Made by a program: the position numbers and the translations under genes. The notes beneath the pieces are model-generated. The model saw nothing but the letters and a program-made list of their open reading frames with translations. It was not told where the DNA came from and made no database searches. DNA of 64,000 bases from Tanypteryx hageni (Eukaryota; Arthropoda; Insecta; Odonata; Petaluridae): the NCBI GenBank assembly GCA_028673005.1, contig CM054114.1, forward strand, positions 26,340,869-26,404,868, given 5' to 3'. Shown here piece after piece: positions 21,280-32,670 of the stretch; positions within the stretch are counted from its first letter, which is position 1; every line of letters starts with the position of its first letter.

Positions 21280-21465
21280 TACTCTATCTCCATCGCTGAA
21301 GAAGGGCATAGGCCCGATAAGCTTTTGGTGTGTTGTTTTTTTTGTGTGCGTGTTTATTTACGTGTGTCTTTGACGCCCCCAGCAGCCTGCCAACTTGGTA
21401 AGTGTCCGCTGGGCTTCCTTCAACACCTTGTTGCCACCCTCATCACTACCTTTTCTTTTTCTTAA

Positions 21466-21466
<1 letters not shown>
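21280..21466 (+). repeat. 190-bp dispersed repeat with CTGAAGA-hairpin core, copy 1
   Basis: It aligns over nearly its whole length with 50025-50210: TACTCTATCTCCATCGCTGA, then the hairpin core, then TTGTGTGCGTGTTT, CAGCCTGCCAACTTGG and CCTTCAACACCTTGTTGCCA. Both copies are followed by (TA)n. The core here is CTGAAGA (21296-21302), GGGC-ATAG-GCCC (21304-21315), GATA. No box A/B is seen, so it is not an obvious tRNA SINE. It may be a terminal fragment of a larger retroelement. Confidence 0.75.
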
Positions 21467-21544
<78 letters not shown>

Positions 21545-21571
21545 TATATATATATATATATATATATATAT
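21467..21571. repeat. (TA)n microsatellite
   Basis: About 50 TA units with one GA interruption near 21542. All Tyr-Ile frames across it are spurious. Confidence 0.97.
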
Positions 21572-21610
21572 CGCTGAGAGAGTTGTAGCTAAATATTTTA
21601 GGGAAGGGAG

Positions 21611-21765
21611 AATAATAATAATAATCGTCTTTATTGAGGGCGATATTTGGACAATCATTTCCATTCTGACAAACACAAACATCCATGTCCTATGCGGGAT
21701 TCAAACCCGCGATCTCGGTATTCGTTGGCAGATACAATAACCACCCGTCTACTAAGGCCGACTAG
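21611..21765 (-). mobile_element. tRNA-derived SINE with (AAT)n tail
   Basis: The minus strand reads CTAGTCGGCCTTAGTAGACG, GGTGGTTATTGTATCTGCC as a box A-like block, and GCGGGTTTGAATCCCGC, an exact box B (21709-21693) in a T-arm-like palindrome. A short body follows, then CGCCCTCAATAAAGACGATT and an ATT repeat (plus-strand AAT, 21611-21625). RNA polymerase III promoter boxes plus a LINE-like AATAAAG tail define a SINE. The tail resembles those at 1250, 48969 and 61690. I did not establish target duplications. Confidence 0.75.
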
Positions 21766-21769
21766 GAAT

Positions 21770-23040
21770 AGGAGTGAAAGAGAGAAAATGGGAGAGGAGG
21801 AGAAGAATGAGAGGGAGTGTATTCATTTTAGCTTCCTACTTCATTCAAGCGTATCCGTCATTTTTGACCGGAAATTACACCAATATAATAATAATAATAC
21901 TCTTGAAAGAGTACAAACTCTGTACATAAAGTTAATACTAAGTTTATCATCGTCAAAATCAATGAGATGTTGAGCAAATGAATACGGTTGGCCATTTAAG
22001 ATATTGAGGTCCTGGATTCAAAGTGTGAACAAGGACAAACCTCAACAAAGTTAAGATAATTTACTCGATGCGCCCACCCCTCGCTTTCCATTTCAAACGC
22101 GTTACGGGAAAAGAGCTCGAAACCTTGCATATCGGCTTGGTTTTCCCATTTGTGATTCACGAGATTACTTTCGAGCGTCTTCACGAGCTACAATTTTAAT
22201 TGCAGTGCATCCAGCGATGCTTCATTCATTTTATCTCATAATCCCTTGAATCTAACTGGCACATTTTGCGCTTTTTAAATGCTCGGAGACCGTTTCCAAA
22301 CCGTACCAAAGCGAAATCGACGGCCGCGTAGTTCTAAAAAACGTGCTATTCCGAAAATGTGTAAAGCGAAACCGCGCAATTGGAGGGACGAGCTTACTTT
22401 TCTATCCATCCCCCCTCCTGTTCCATAATCTATCCCCCTCTTTCTTTCCCCTACAATCTTCCTAACAGACCCGATCTTTCCCGGTTTCCAAACTTCCCCT
22501 CTTTCGTTTCCTAACCTCCAGCCCTACCCCCCCCCCCCTTGCCCTATACATCCGTTACGCACTAAATCCCTTTTCACCCTCCCTTCTTCCCCTTCGATGT
22601 TCATTCTCTCTTTTTCTCTCTCTAAGGTCTAACCTTCTTCCTCTCACACTTCCTTACCCCGATAGATCTCTAAACATCGCTTCCTCTCTGATACTCCCTC
22701 TCACCTCATCGACTTCCGCTGTCCTCCTCTCCTCCTCAATCAGCACACCCTCCTTCCTCAAATCCTTCCTATTATCTGATTATTCCCACTAACCTCTTCC
22801 CAACCCAAACCGCCACCCACCGTCCTTTCTCCTACCCTATCCGCTGTCTCTTGATTTTCCTATTTTTTAACAATCATTCGGTCCGAAAAAAACATTAAAA
22901 TTTTAAAATAAGGCTACGGCGTTTAACGTTATAGAAGGTACTTCACATAAACTCGATAGTGTTTTTTGTTTTTTTTATAATTATGCCTACATCATATGCA
23001 CTCTATCTTGAAAATAATGCAGAAAAGTCGGTACAATATT
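21770..23040. other. unassigned DNA, CT-rich from about 22390 to 22860
   Basis: A pyrimidine-rich block includes a C9 run near 22530. No gene motif is found in either strand. Confidence 0.45.
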
Positions 23041-23041
23041 C

Positions 23042-23064
23042 ATTGCACAGACTTTCTCATATAC
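23042..23064 (+). repeat. left terminus of an ACTTTCTC element, cut by a hAT insertion
   Basis: ATTGCACAGACTTTCTCATA continues to TAC at 23064. It is identical in layout to the left terminus at about 3493-3517 and to the reverse complement of 35377-35400. The rest of the element is not recognisable beyond the hAT insertion that follows. Confidence 0.6.
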
Positions 23065-23515
23065 GAGGAGTGTCCAACCTGCGGCCCTCTCAGTAATGTC
23101 ATGCGGCCCACCACCAGTGTTTCATAGTTATCAAAATTTTTTCATTTTTATTTTGACTTACCCGCCAAATGTTATTTCATATCTAACAAAACCTGTTAAA
23201 ATGTTTATCATTCAATTGAGATCCCTTAAAAAACATTTCCCAAGTCAAATAAGTCATTTTTAATTTTGTCTCTGATTATTTCTCTAAGGTATTTCTAAGA
23301 TTTAATTCCATCACGATTCTTAATATTGTAATGTTAACTCTAAAAATCTAATTTTTACTTGATTTTCACTCATATGGTGCGTAACAATCTCTTAAGCAAC
23401 TTCCGATTTAACTTTATTGCAGTCCGCCGAAGCATTGACAATTTCCAATGCGGCCCACCGATGGCTTCACTGTCACCAATGTGGCCCACCAAATAGAAAT
23501 GGTTGCCCACCACTA
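23065..23515. mobile_element. 451-bp non-autonomous hAT element (CGGCCC family)
   Basis: The ends read GAGGAGTGTCCAACC... and ...GGTTGCCCACCACTA, close to the CAGNGGTGxxCAACC ends of many hAT elements. They are flanked by an exact 8-bp duplication, TCATATAC (23057-23064 and 23516-23523). Sub-terminal TGCGGCCC and TGCGGCCCACC blocks occur inside both ends. The sequence near 23400-23455 is shared with 57850-57905. There is no transposase frame. Confidence 0.8.
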
Positions 23516-23689
23516 TCATATACTATATATGCATCTGCTCTAACTGCACCCTTTCCTAGCTGGAGGGAACTCCTACTGCTAAGAAAACAACAAAACCACA
23601 GACGTCTCCTGCACGTAAATGACATTAACATATTGTTAACCTTATATATGTGAAAATCAAACTTGATAAATAGTTATGTACCAAATTAA
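23516..23689. other. short unassigned spacer
   Basis: The 8-bp duplication and AT-rich DNA precede the LINE tail. No feature is recognised. Confidence 0.4.
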
Positions 23690-24171
23690 ATGAGGTTTTC
23701 AAGATTCAGAAAAAGGTCAGGTCAATGTGCAATGCACCATTCAGAGCACACTGCCGGCCACTATTCAAAAAATTAGAACTTTTGACTGTTCCTTCTATTT
23801 ATATTTATAATGCGGTGCTTTGTGAGGCAAAATATGTCTGACTATGAGAAAAATAGCAATTTCCATGATTACAATGCAAGAAGAATTAATGATCTCCATG
23901 TTATGCAACTAAACTTGAAAATTTGCTCCCAAGGACCAAAAGCAAGATGTATTAAATTCTATAATGTTCTGCCAGTTGCAATCAAAGGAGCAAGCACATT
24001 GCAGTCATTTAAGAAGCATGTTCATGATCTCCTAGTCACTAAATGTTTTTACAATATTAGTGATTTAATGTCTGTTATTTGAGATACTTTTGTAATTATT
24101 GTTTTCTTTTTAAGATATTTTGACGTGTCCTATGCATTATTTTGGAATGTCTTTCTGAACTAATAAACGTA
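23690..24171 (+). pseudogene. 3' end of a LINE reverse transcriptase ORF with 3' UTR
   Basis: The relic starts in one frame with an IQKK-like stretch and SMCNAPFRAHCRPLF plus LTVPSIYIYNAVLC. It then shifts frame at about 23820 and continues as RQNMSDYEKNSNFHDYNAR, RINDLHVMQLNL, and IKFYNVLPVAIKGASTLQSF to a stop at 24082. This arrangement (RAHxxPLF...LxLxxLP, then YNTRxxxDLH, then FYNxLP) is the usual C-terminus of non-LTR retrotransposon RTs. About 90 bp of 3' UTR ends in AATAAACGT (24165-24170 is the AATAAA signal) and then (ATT)n. The element is 5'-truncated before the RT core. Confidence 0.7.
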
Positions 24172-24182
24172 TTATTATTATA
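24171..24182. repeat. (ATT)n tract, left flank of the R4-like LINE
   Basis: ATTATTATTATA joins the LINE tail before it to the 3' end of the next LINE. Together with 26327-26355 it looks like one microsatellite split by an insertion. Confidence 0.75.
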
Positions 24183-26328
24183 TCTTTGTATTTCACAGCT
24201 TTTGAGCCGGTTATTTCAATGAGGTACGGGCTTTGCCAAGCACTCTCATTACTCGGAACTTAAAAATTGACGTACTATTCTGGTTGTATTTAGTATGACA
24301 GCTTTCTGTAGGAGGGTATATTGCAATTTAGGTAAATCTATTATTTTTATACTGTTGTGTAAGTCTGTAGGGATAATTCCTGTGGTCGATAAAACTATTG
24401 GGACAATGTGTACAGTATTCATGTTCCACATTCGTTTAATTTCTTCTTTTAGTTCTATATATTTGTGGTGCTTTTCTATTATGGTTTTCTGAAGATTGTG
24501 TGTATTTGGGATAGCTATGTCAATTAGATAAGTGGTTTTGGCTACCTTGTCCTGCAAGACTATGTCCGGTCTATTGCTGTGTATAGTTTTGTCCGTGATT
24601 ATTGAGCGGTCGTAATATAACTTAAATGCATCGTATTCCAAAACTGGTTTAGGTTTGTATTTATAGTAGGGCGTGTTGTCTTCTATTAATTTATGTTTTA
24701 GAGCCAGTTTTTGATGTATAATATTTGCGACTTGATTGTGACGGTGTAAATAGTCAGTCTGTGTTAGTCTGATGCATGCTCCTGTAATGTGCTGTATAGT
24801 TTCCGGGTGTTCTCTACATTTTCGGCATCTGTCATCTTGAATTTGTCTATTCTTTATTATGTACTTTTGGTAGTTCTTTGTATTTATCACTTGATCTTGT
24901 ATGGCTAGCATGAATCCCTGTTTCTGGGAAGAGATCTCCGTGTTTGAGCCAGGTGTTCGACGCTTCTTTGTCGACATCAGATCGGCTCAAATCTTGGGGG
25001 TGTCTCCCGTGGAGGGTCATGCGTTTCCACCTATCAATTTTCTCTGCTATTGTTTGGGGTTCTTCATGACCTTTTGTTACTGTATCAGTTAGATTCAAAG
25101 GTGTATATTTATTATCTGATTTACAAATATTTATGGGAAGAGGGGAATCTTGACGCCCATAAAAATATTTCCTTAGCACTTTGATTTGGTTATTATGTAA
25201 GTTTTTTATGTCTATTATACCTCTGCCTCCTTCTGTGCGTGGTAGTGTCAATCTGTAAATATTTGAGTACGAATGGTGCTTTCTGCACTTTGTCAATTCG
25301 GTTCTTATTTTTCGTTGTAAGTTTTCAATATCTGTGTCTGTCCAAGTTATTATACCGAATGAATATGTTAAAACCGGAATGGCAAAAGTATTAATAGCTT
25401 TTGTCATATTTTTACTATTTAATTCTGTGTGGAGTATCTTTTTAAGTCTATTGGTAAATTCTATTGTCAGATTTTTCTTAATATCAGTATGGTTTATTTT
25501 CTTTGACTGATGGTATCCTAAATACTTGTACATTTCTAATTCATTCATAGGTTCTATTATTCCCTGATTTTCTGTTTCGAATCCTAAGGGTTCTATTCCT
25601 CCTTCTTTTATGTTTAGCGTTCTACATTTATTCAGTCCAAATTCCATTTTAATGTTTGTCGAAAATTTCTCTACTAGTTTTATTAATTCACTAAGTTTTG
25701 GATGTGTTGATGCATAAAGTTTTAAATCATCCATGTACAGTAGGTGTGATATTATATGTTTTGACTGATTATTTTTTATTAAATATCCCGTGTTCGTTCT
25801 GTTTAACATATTTGAGAGTGGATTTAAAGCAAGACAAAACCATACTGGGCTTAAGGAATCACCCTGAAATATATCTCTGTTTATTTTTATTTCCTATATA
25901 TAAACATTTGTTTTGTTATCAATAAGATTAACTATTGTGTGCCATTGTCGCATGGATTTCTTCAGGAAATTAACTTAGATCGGATTTATTCTGTATATTT
26001 TTAGTACTTCTATTAACCAAGAGTGGGGGACTGAATCAAAGGCCTTGCGATAATCTATGTAGCAGCATGAGAGATTTTTCTTGTGTCTTTGTGCTTGCTT
26101 GAGTATTATTGAGTCAATTATCAATTGTTCTTTACAGCCTTTCATGCCTTTGCGACAGCCTTTTTGTTCTTCAGTGAGAATGTTTTCATTGTCTAAGTGA
26201 GAGTTAATTAGATGTGTTATACATGATGTAATAATTTTATAAATGGTTTGTAAGCAGGTTATAGGACGGTAGTTAGATGGGTCATTATTATTCTTACTTT
26301 TTGGGAGAAGATATGTTTTGCCTTCCAT
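24183..26328 (-). mobile_element. R4/Dong-like LINE with restriction-like endonuclease, 5'-truncated, in (TAA)n
   Basis: A minus-strand element runs from RT motif 1 to a 3' UTR that includes GCCCGTACCTCATTGA and CCGGCTCAAAAGCTGTGAAA. It lies exactly between (ATT)n tracts at 24171-24182 and 26327-26355, which on its coding strand read (TAA)n or (AAT)n. Dong/R4-clade elements are known for TAA-repeat or site-specific targets and use a restriction-like instead of an APE endonuclease, so target, domain order and motifs agree. The copy is 5'-truncated and has two stops and a frameshift. Confidence 0.8.
24249..26328 (-). pseudogene. R4/Dong-like ORF relic: RT, CCHC finger, restriction-like endonuclease
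   Basis: RT part (26328 to about 24920, one frame): LLPKSKNN...NYRPITCL, EEQKGCRKGMKGCKEQL, CYIDYRKAFDSVPHSW, FQGDSLSPVWFCLALNPLS and HLLYMDDLKLYA. The catalytic box is YMDD in place of YADD. Stops interrupt the frame at 25977-25975 (TAA) and about 25896 (TAG). After a frameshift near 24920 the second frame carries a C-X2-C-X8-H-X4-C finger (CRKC...H...C, about 24840-24785). The endonuclease signature follows: RPDIVLQDK (about 24581) and YLIDIAIPN. The frame ends at 24249. These domains make and integrate element cDNA; the lesions make this copy inactive. Confidence 0.82.
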
Positions 26329-26355
26329 TATTATTATTATTATTATTATTATTAT
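26327..26355. repeat. (ATT)n microsatellite, right flank of the R4-like LINE
   Basis: About nine ATT units abut the truncated 5' end of the R4-like element. Confidence 0.9.
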
Positions 26356-28370
26356 GAGAAATTAAAATGGTGCGAGTAGTACTGGTATGGAAATTTAATA
26401 GAAATCCAAAACTTTGAGATACACACACACATATTCTATAAAACAGAATCTTGCTTGTTAACACAAAATAAACTCACGCAAAATAAGCTCATGCAAAAGG
26501 CTAATTTAACGCAATATTCTTCAGTCTTCTGCGTAAAACACGGGCACGAACTGTTTTGACATTGGCGAGATAGATTACTCGCGGAAGGTTTCTGTGTACA
26601 CCGATTTCACATCCGCGACAGATAAAATTGACGATTCGAGGATTTAACACGCTTCGTCATGCGTTAAGTCGTTACTGTCAAGCATGCGGTGGATTTGTAA
26701 CATTCGCAGCGATTCCCAAGAACGTAAACCACGCGAATGCTGGGAGCCTAGTGTATTGATTATTAATAACAGACTAAATTATCAACTCATGAAAGTATTA
26801 TATAACCCCCTCGAAGTACGTGCTGACTTCTGTAATTGCATAAGGATTTATAATTAAGCAATTAGTGATTTTAACGACAAAATGACGTCTCCGGGACGCG
26901 ATTCAATTCTGAAACTGTGTCATAATAGAGTGGACTCCCAATTGACCGTGTATCGAATAACCAGAAATTTCGATTGACCCGAGTGTTTCATGCTGCATCA
27001 CGTGGGTAAATATTTACGTCATTTAATGATCAAATGCCTAAGAAAAAGATGTCAATGCGTAGTGCAGTATCACTTCACCCGTAAACCTACTTTTTTAAGA
27101 AATATTAAGTGATACGATTCATCCAGCCTTTTCTTCAATTTCTAAATATATAATTAATTTTTTCAGCTGCGTGTAGTGTGATATCCATCGACCGGAATAT
27201 CCAATTAAGCGGAATAAACTCGGTCCCGTGGTAAATAGGGATTTACTGTGTATTAAAACGGCGAATTGGGCTAAAATTTGATATTAAGAACGGTAATATG
27301 TTCATAATACCAGAGTGATTAATAATGCATTCACATTGATAAATGATGTGGCAAGAGGTTAAATTAATTATTTATTGAGAAATTTTGCCCACCAATGTTT
27401 TCAATGCAGTGTCGCCATTTTAGTTTTAAACGTGGTCAAATTTCATTGATGCCACAACTTCCGAACGATACTTGGCGATTAACTCTCTTTCCATTCGACG
27501 ATAACACGTCGCTGGGTTTTCGAACAATGCCCGAAACATAGCGCTAAAACTCGACAATATTCCACGCGCCGATCTCTCCGGCAAATTGACCGACAAAGCG
27601 TAAAAGCGTCGATTCGTCGCGCTGCATTGAGCCCACGTTAACAACCGCATTCTCTTCATGCGGCCAAATTAGACGAGCCTTATATTCGCCCGTAATGGAC
27701 GGTTTTTTATTTTTGGTCCGGCGATTCCATCCGACGAATGGCGGGAAAACCCGCGCTTTTTGCAATTCTCGTGCGGCAAATGGATTTTTTAAAATTTCCA
27801 GCAACGCCCCAAAAAAAAATAGAAACGAAGAGAGAGATATAGCTGCGCCGTCCATTGCTATCCCATAAAAAAGAAAAGGGGCGGAAATTAGTTAAAGATC
27901 GGCGGTCAGGAAGGCGATGAGACTTATGAAGTGGGATTCTACAAGTGGGGTGTAATATTAGATGAGCGAGAGAGAAAGTGGAGAGAGAGAGCTGGATGGA
28001 GCGAAAAGGTGAAAGCGTAGAGAGAACGGAATGTGAGGGTGGGGAAATAGGAGGGGAATTTGGGAGAAAAAGGAGGGAATGAATTGAGGTTGGAGGAATA
28101 ATAGGGGAGTAGAGTGAGTGTAATACAGGATGAAGCGTCGAGTGGAGGTTAACGAAATAAAGCAAAGCGGGATGGCGGGGCGGATAAAGATAAAGAGGGA
28201 AAATAGGTTGGAAGGAGGCAGATGAAGACGGTGAAGTGAAAAGTGCAAAGAGGAAAGCAAAGGGAGGGTTCAGAAGGACAAGGCAGAGGTGGGAAGAAGA
28301 GTTTCAAAATGATAGATGGAAAGCATGCATTTCCATATTAATGCCAATAATTCTTCAAAAGTTTGATAAA
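26356..28370. other. unassigned DNA with GA-rich block
   Basis: A GA-rich stretch lies at about 27960-28270. Minus-strand frames at 27426-27855 and 27707-28165 have no recognisable domain. No gene is supported. Confidence 0.45.
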
Positions 28371-28374
28371 ATCT

Positions 28375-28500
28375 AACGAGAAGGTCGTAATTTATTTTGA
28401 ACTCAGAAAATTTCTTACACGGTTTCATTAATTTTGTCAATGAAAACATTGTTCGTAGTAACGGAAGTAAACAAGATCATATACAAATCTATCTATAATA
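28375..28500 (+). repeat. dispersed repeat, GTCGTAATTT...GAAGTAAA family, fragment
   Basis: GGTCGTAATTTATTTTGAAC, CGTAGTAACGGAAGTAAACA and AAGATC match the middle of the repeats at 36090-36190 and 44030-44120. Confidence 0.5.
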
Positions 28501-29085
28501 ATAAAGCTACTTGTTCTTCACTCACTGACTGACATAAAACTCTTAAGTACTTCTAAAAAGGCTAGAAATCTTAAATTTGGCAGGTAAGTAGGTCTAGTGG
28601 CACAACCGACGAGAAAAATAAAAAAACACAAAAAATTAGTATTTAAGGGGTCTATTTAACCCCAATATTCCACCTCAATACGCCATAAGAAAAGCATGGG
28701 ATTCAGTGCAAGGCCTTCTAAAAATGCATTCTTAAATTACCTAAAATTGGATATGAATTCCAGAAAAGAACAGTTTTCTAGCTGAAAGAACAGATTTGTT
28801 AATTTTTAAAGCAGAAAGCCACCCTGATAGAAGTGACGTTAGGGACTGCCCGATGCCCAACACCCCCTCAAAATCCTATGGTGTTACTTTCGATATGGGC
28901 TGAAATGCTTGCAGAATGCAAGCACCAACTACCTGTGAACAGATTGGCTTACATTCATAGTAAATGAAATTATACGATTACCTACGACGAAAAAAAGAAA
29001 GTAGTAAATACTTTCATTTTTTTCGTGCGCTCAAAGAGCTTTGTGAGTGAAAAAGAATCGATAATTTTCCCTGCTCTAGGGTACA
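28501..29085. other. unassigned repeat-like DNA
   Basis: The block around 28905-28930, reversed, resembles 36348-36390 (GCTTGCATTCTG, AAGCATTTCA), and CTTAAATTTGGCAG near 28570 resembles, reversed, CTGCCAAATTCTAAAG near 36580. It is probably part of a dispersed element of unknown type. Confidence 0.4.
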
Positions 29086-29089
29086 TATA

Positions 29090-29660
29090 CATATTAAAGT
29101 CATCACGGATATGTTTCCAAATTTCATAATTTAGCGTTATAAAATACTATGATACAAATACATTCTAGCGGAATATTAAATTGATCACGGTAAAGATAAC
29201 GAGTGTACATAGTTGAATATACCGAATCTGAGTCAAACGATAGATGTTGCTATGGCAACACTCTCGTAATGAGTGATAAAAACTGCAAAATCGCCAGTAT
29301 TTACGAGAAATTCTAATAAATACAATTGATAAGCAAAATTCTACGATAAAAATTAGAATCTTCATACCTTTTCTCAGAGGATAGTACAAAACTCACTCCG
29401 AGATAACAATTCTAAGATATTCTAATGTGCAAGAGAAAATTACCCTGCACGATGGATTTCAGATTTCCCATGTAAATCGAATGAGAAAGATAGTTCCTGA
29501 AATCGAATCCGGGACTTTCAACCGTCGCAACAAAAACTATCCTCGGGAGCTCGATCCAAGTAGCAAGAGATTTTCACCAAGTTTCATGAAAATCGGTGTA
29601 TTGTTTCAAGTGTTAATAGGGGGAAACGGACAGACAGACACAATGGCAAAACTATAAACC
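29090..29660. repeat. dispersed repeat (TTTCCAAATTTCATAATTTA family), copy 1
   Basis: GTTTCCAAATTTCATAATTT, AAAATACTA...AATACATxC...GCGGAATA and AAAGATAA match 51080-51170. Further right, AAATCGAATGAGAAAGA and CCTGAAATCGAATCCG match 51340-51380. The copy ends with a TTTCATGAAAATCGGTGTAT block and GGACAGACAGACACAATGGC near 29630. Related fragments lie at 32265-32470 and 55890-55940. Confidence 0.55.
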
Positions 29661-32600
29661 TATTTCCATTCTGGAAAGTAGGCTAAAAATACGATTACAG
29701 TGTGATAGACAGGGAAATGACTGCGAATGTTAGGTAGATATACGAATATGTGATATGAAGGGAGAAATTTTCGAAAAAAATAACCGCCCTCGCCAATAAT
29801 CATTTAGGTGAACCTCCCCCATCCCTCTCTATTTCTCCCTTCACAGCTTGCCCCGCCTTTCCCCAAACGTGCCGGATCCAATCCAACTCATATCGATTGG
29901 CTATCATCGATTTCAAATCGAAAACTGTGTATATTTGCAAGCGTTTCTTTTCAAATCACATCGCCGTCCTTTAAATGGCTTCATCCCATTGATGCTTTTC
30001 TATCGAGGGGGACTGAACTTTTTACGATTCGAAAATTATGGGTTTTTTTCCCTCGATCCCGAATTCATCTCGAATCGGTTAAAATTTCGCCGAGTTTTGG
30101 ATTGGAGAAAATACCTTGGAATTGCACCATTTTGTATTAAAGAGGTAGTTAAAGATCTCAAATGTTTAACCCTACACAAAAAGTGTTGTTCCATTTCATT
30201 TTTGTAAAGATAAAAAAGAGGTATTTATCGTCATACTTGCGTGTTATCAAATAACAAATTATTTGTAGCAATTTAGAATATTCCTTCCGGTTCAAACAGA
30301 ATTTTCGCTCTTTATTTCTTTATTTTCAATGTACAGTGTATAAAGAAAAAGTTTTGGGTTTTCGCATACAAGATTCATTTGAAAGTAAGCATTATTTGGA
30401 GATTTCCTCTCTTATGAACAAAAAATGTAGGTCACTTCTTCGATCTTTTTCGTAGAAATTGCAAAACCTTTTCTTATGGAGAAGTTACAATCAAAAACTT
30501 TAGCTATTCTTAATATACCAGTCATTGCTATTAGATATGGATGAGATTTGGATGACGCTCTCACCTCATGGCTACTATCAAATGACTAGCTTCATTTCCC
30601 GTGAAAAATGAAGGCTTAGCATGAATCAAGTATTAAATTAAAAACCTTCCCCTTTTCCCCTCCATCTCTTCCTCACATTCTCCTCCCTCCTACCCCTAAA
30701 ATATGTAGCTATCCCTCTCAGCGCCACAGAATTATAAACATAACTCATTCTTTAGACAGATGATTCGTTCGACTCGATTAACTATAAAATATTTGATTAA
30801 ACCAATTCCATTTCTAGCGCTAATATTCCGTCTTCAACATTTTATTTGCAATTTTTATTGTTTACGTAAATCAAATAGCACCACCTCTATCTTCAGACGT
30901 GCTTCTCCATGGAATTCATTCCGAAATCTCCATTTCCTAAATTAACTTTTTCAATACCGGTAAATTTTTGTCCAAGCATTAAACATTTATTCCCGGTTTA
31001 AAATTTTAAAATTTTCATTACCGGACATTGCTCCGCAAATAACTTGAAAAAATAAAACAAATTTATAGCGAATTGGGTCAAAATGTTTTTATGCGCCGTG
31101 CTCCCGTATTTTTCCCTTTGCACTCATATACGCGGTTACAATTTTTTTTGCGCGAGTTTATATCACCAACAGGGATATAAAAATTGTACGCGAAGCGACC
31201 GACATCGCTTTTCACTACATAGGAAAAAGTAGCCGACGAACAAATCTGGTAATGTTGGTTTTACTCCCCGTGCGCACGGTATATTTCATAAAATATAAAA
31301 ACACCTTTTTTAAAAAAAGTGGTCATTGCTACCCATTTCATGAGGCCAGCGCATTTTTCTTCGGCTACAAGAAATATCCACGAAGCATAGATAGCGTTAC
31401 TTTCCTGAAAAACGATCTAAAAGATATCTAAGATGAGACCAGTTTTTTTTAATCGGCATCTGGTTCATTTGAATGAGTTATGAATTTATCCAAAGCTATA
31501 AACTCAGCACTCACGAAATTGAAACTCTTTCTACGATGTCAATAACTGGAATTGAACTTGGTTGCACAGCTTCGTTTAAGAGAATTTTTTTCGGCTCAGA
31601 AAACAGATAACGTGTAGGCGCTATTTGCCGAGGATATTAAATTCATAAAAAAATCCAGATAAATTCGAAGTGTGTGGGATCGTATTGATATCGATGAATC
31701 CATCCATCAAATTGCACGAGTCCCGCTTTGCACGGTTTCCGTTTTGCGCTGTATTCCTTTTAGAAAACTACAACGCGTTGCACAGCCATCAACTTCGCTT
31801 TCAATACGGTCTTCAAGAATTAACAAGTCAGTTCGACTCGGAGGCTTAAAATAAAGAGAAAACGAAGCAATTCTGAATACAGTCTCTGTATATAATCTAG
31901 AAATAAAAGTCCTACGTTTAATATCTCGAGAACGGTTAGCGCGATTTCGAATATTTTTGTCTCGCAATACACTGGGAACTACCTCATGCTCCTTTTAGAC
32001 GACTTCGTCCTTCATAAGTTCGCGGGTTCGATTCCAGGAGCGTCAAAATTGGCGACAATTGAGTTGACATGGTAGTTCGTCTTTCTCATTTATAAAGAAC
32101 TGAAAAAATCACGTTTTTTTCTAGTTCTGTACGTAATTTTACGATAATTCCACGCGGAATGGAATTCTCTCCTCGAAAAACACTAACGTTGTTCATTCGA
32201 CTACATGACTGTCCAAATCCCTAGTTCATATAATATATCTAAGTAATTTTAAAATGACAATGATTAATATCCTACACCCCATTTACATGTTAATCAAATG
32301 GGGAAAATAAACGCTCCCTGAAACATGGTTTCTCTCTTCGTATAACATAAATCGAAAACTGTAATTCCGATTTCGACGATTTTTTCGCAAAAACCTGGAA
32401 TGCAACTCTCACATTTTTGGCAAGTTATCGTCTACCACAAGATAATGGATTCGATTCCAGAAGAATGAGAATATTATCTATCATGAGAGATTAATTTCAC
32501 CGCATTTGAAATGCATTTATAAGGGAAATAGTTTAACGTTACATATTCTTACACTGCGATTGTGTTTTCTGTTTTTCGTTTGTTTTTATTAGTATACAGC

Positions 32601-32670
32601 TACCATTAAATAATTTTTGTGCATCATACCGTATCTATTCTTACTCTGTGTGTGTATTTTACTTTCACCG
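29661..32670. other. unassigned AT-rich DNA
   Basis: I see no gene. GCGGGTTCGATTCCAGGAGC at about 32023-32042 contains a box B-like stretch but no convincing box A or tRNA fold. The 119-codon frames at 29808-30207 overlap each other and lack motifs. Confidence 0.45.

Noticed and set aside
32005..32060. Possible tRNA gene around GCGGGTTCGATTCC
   Set aside because: Box B-like word present, but no acceptor stem, D-arm or anticodon arm could be folded, and no box A at the right distance.
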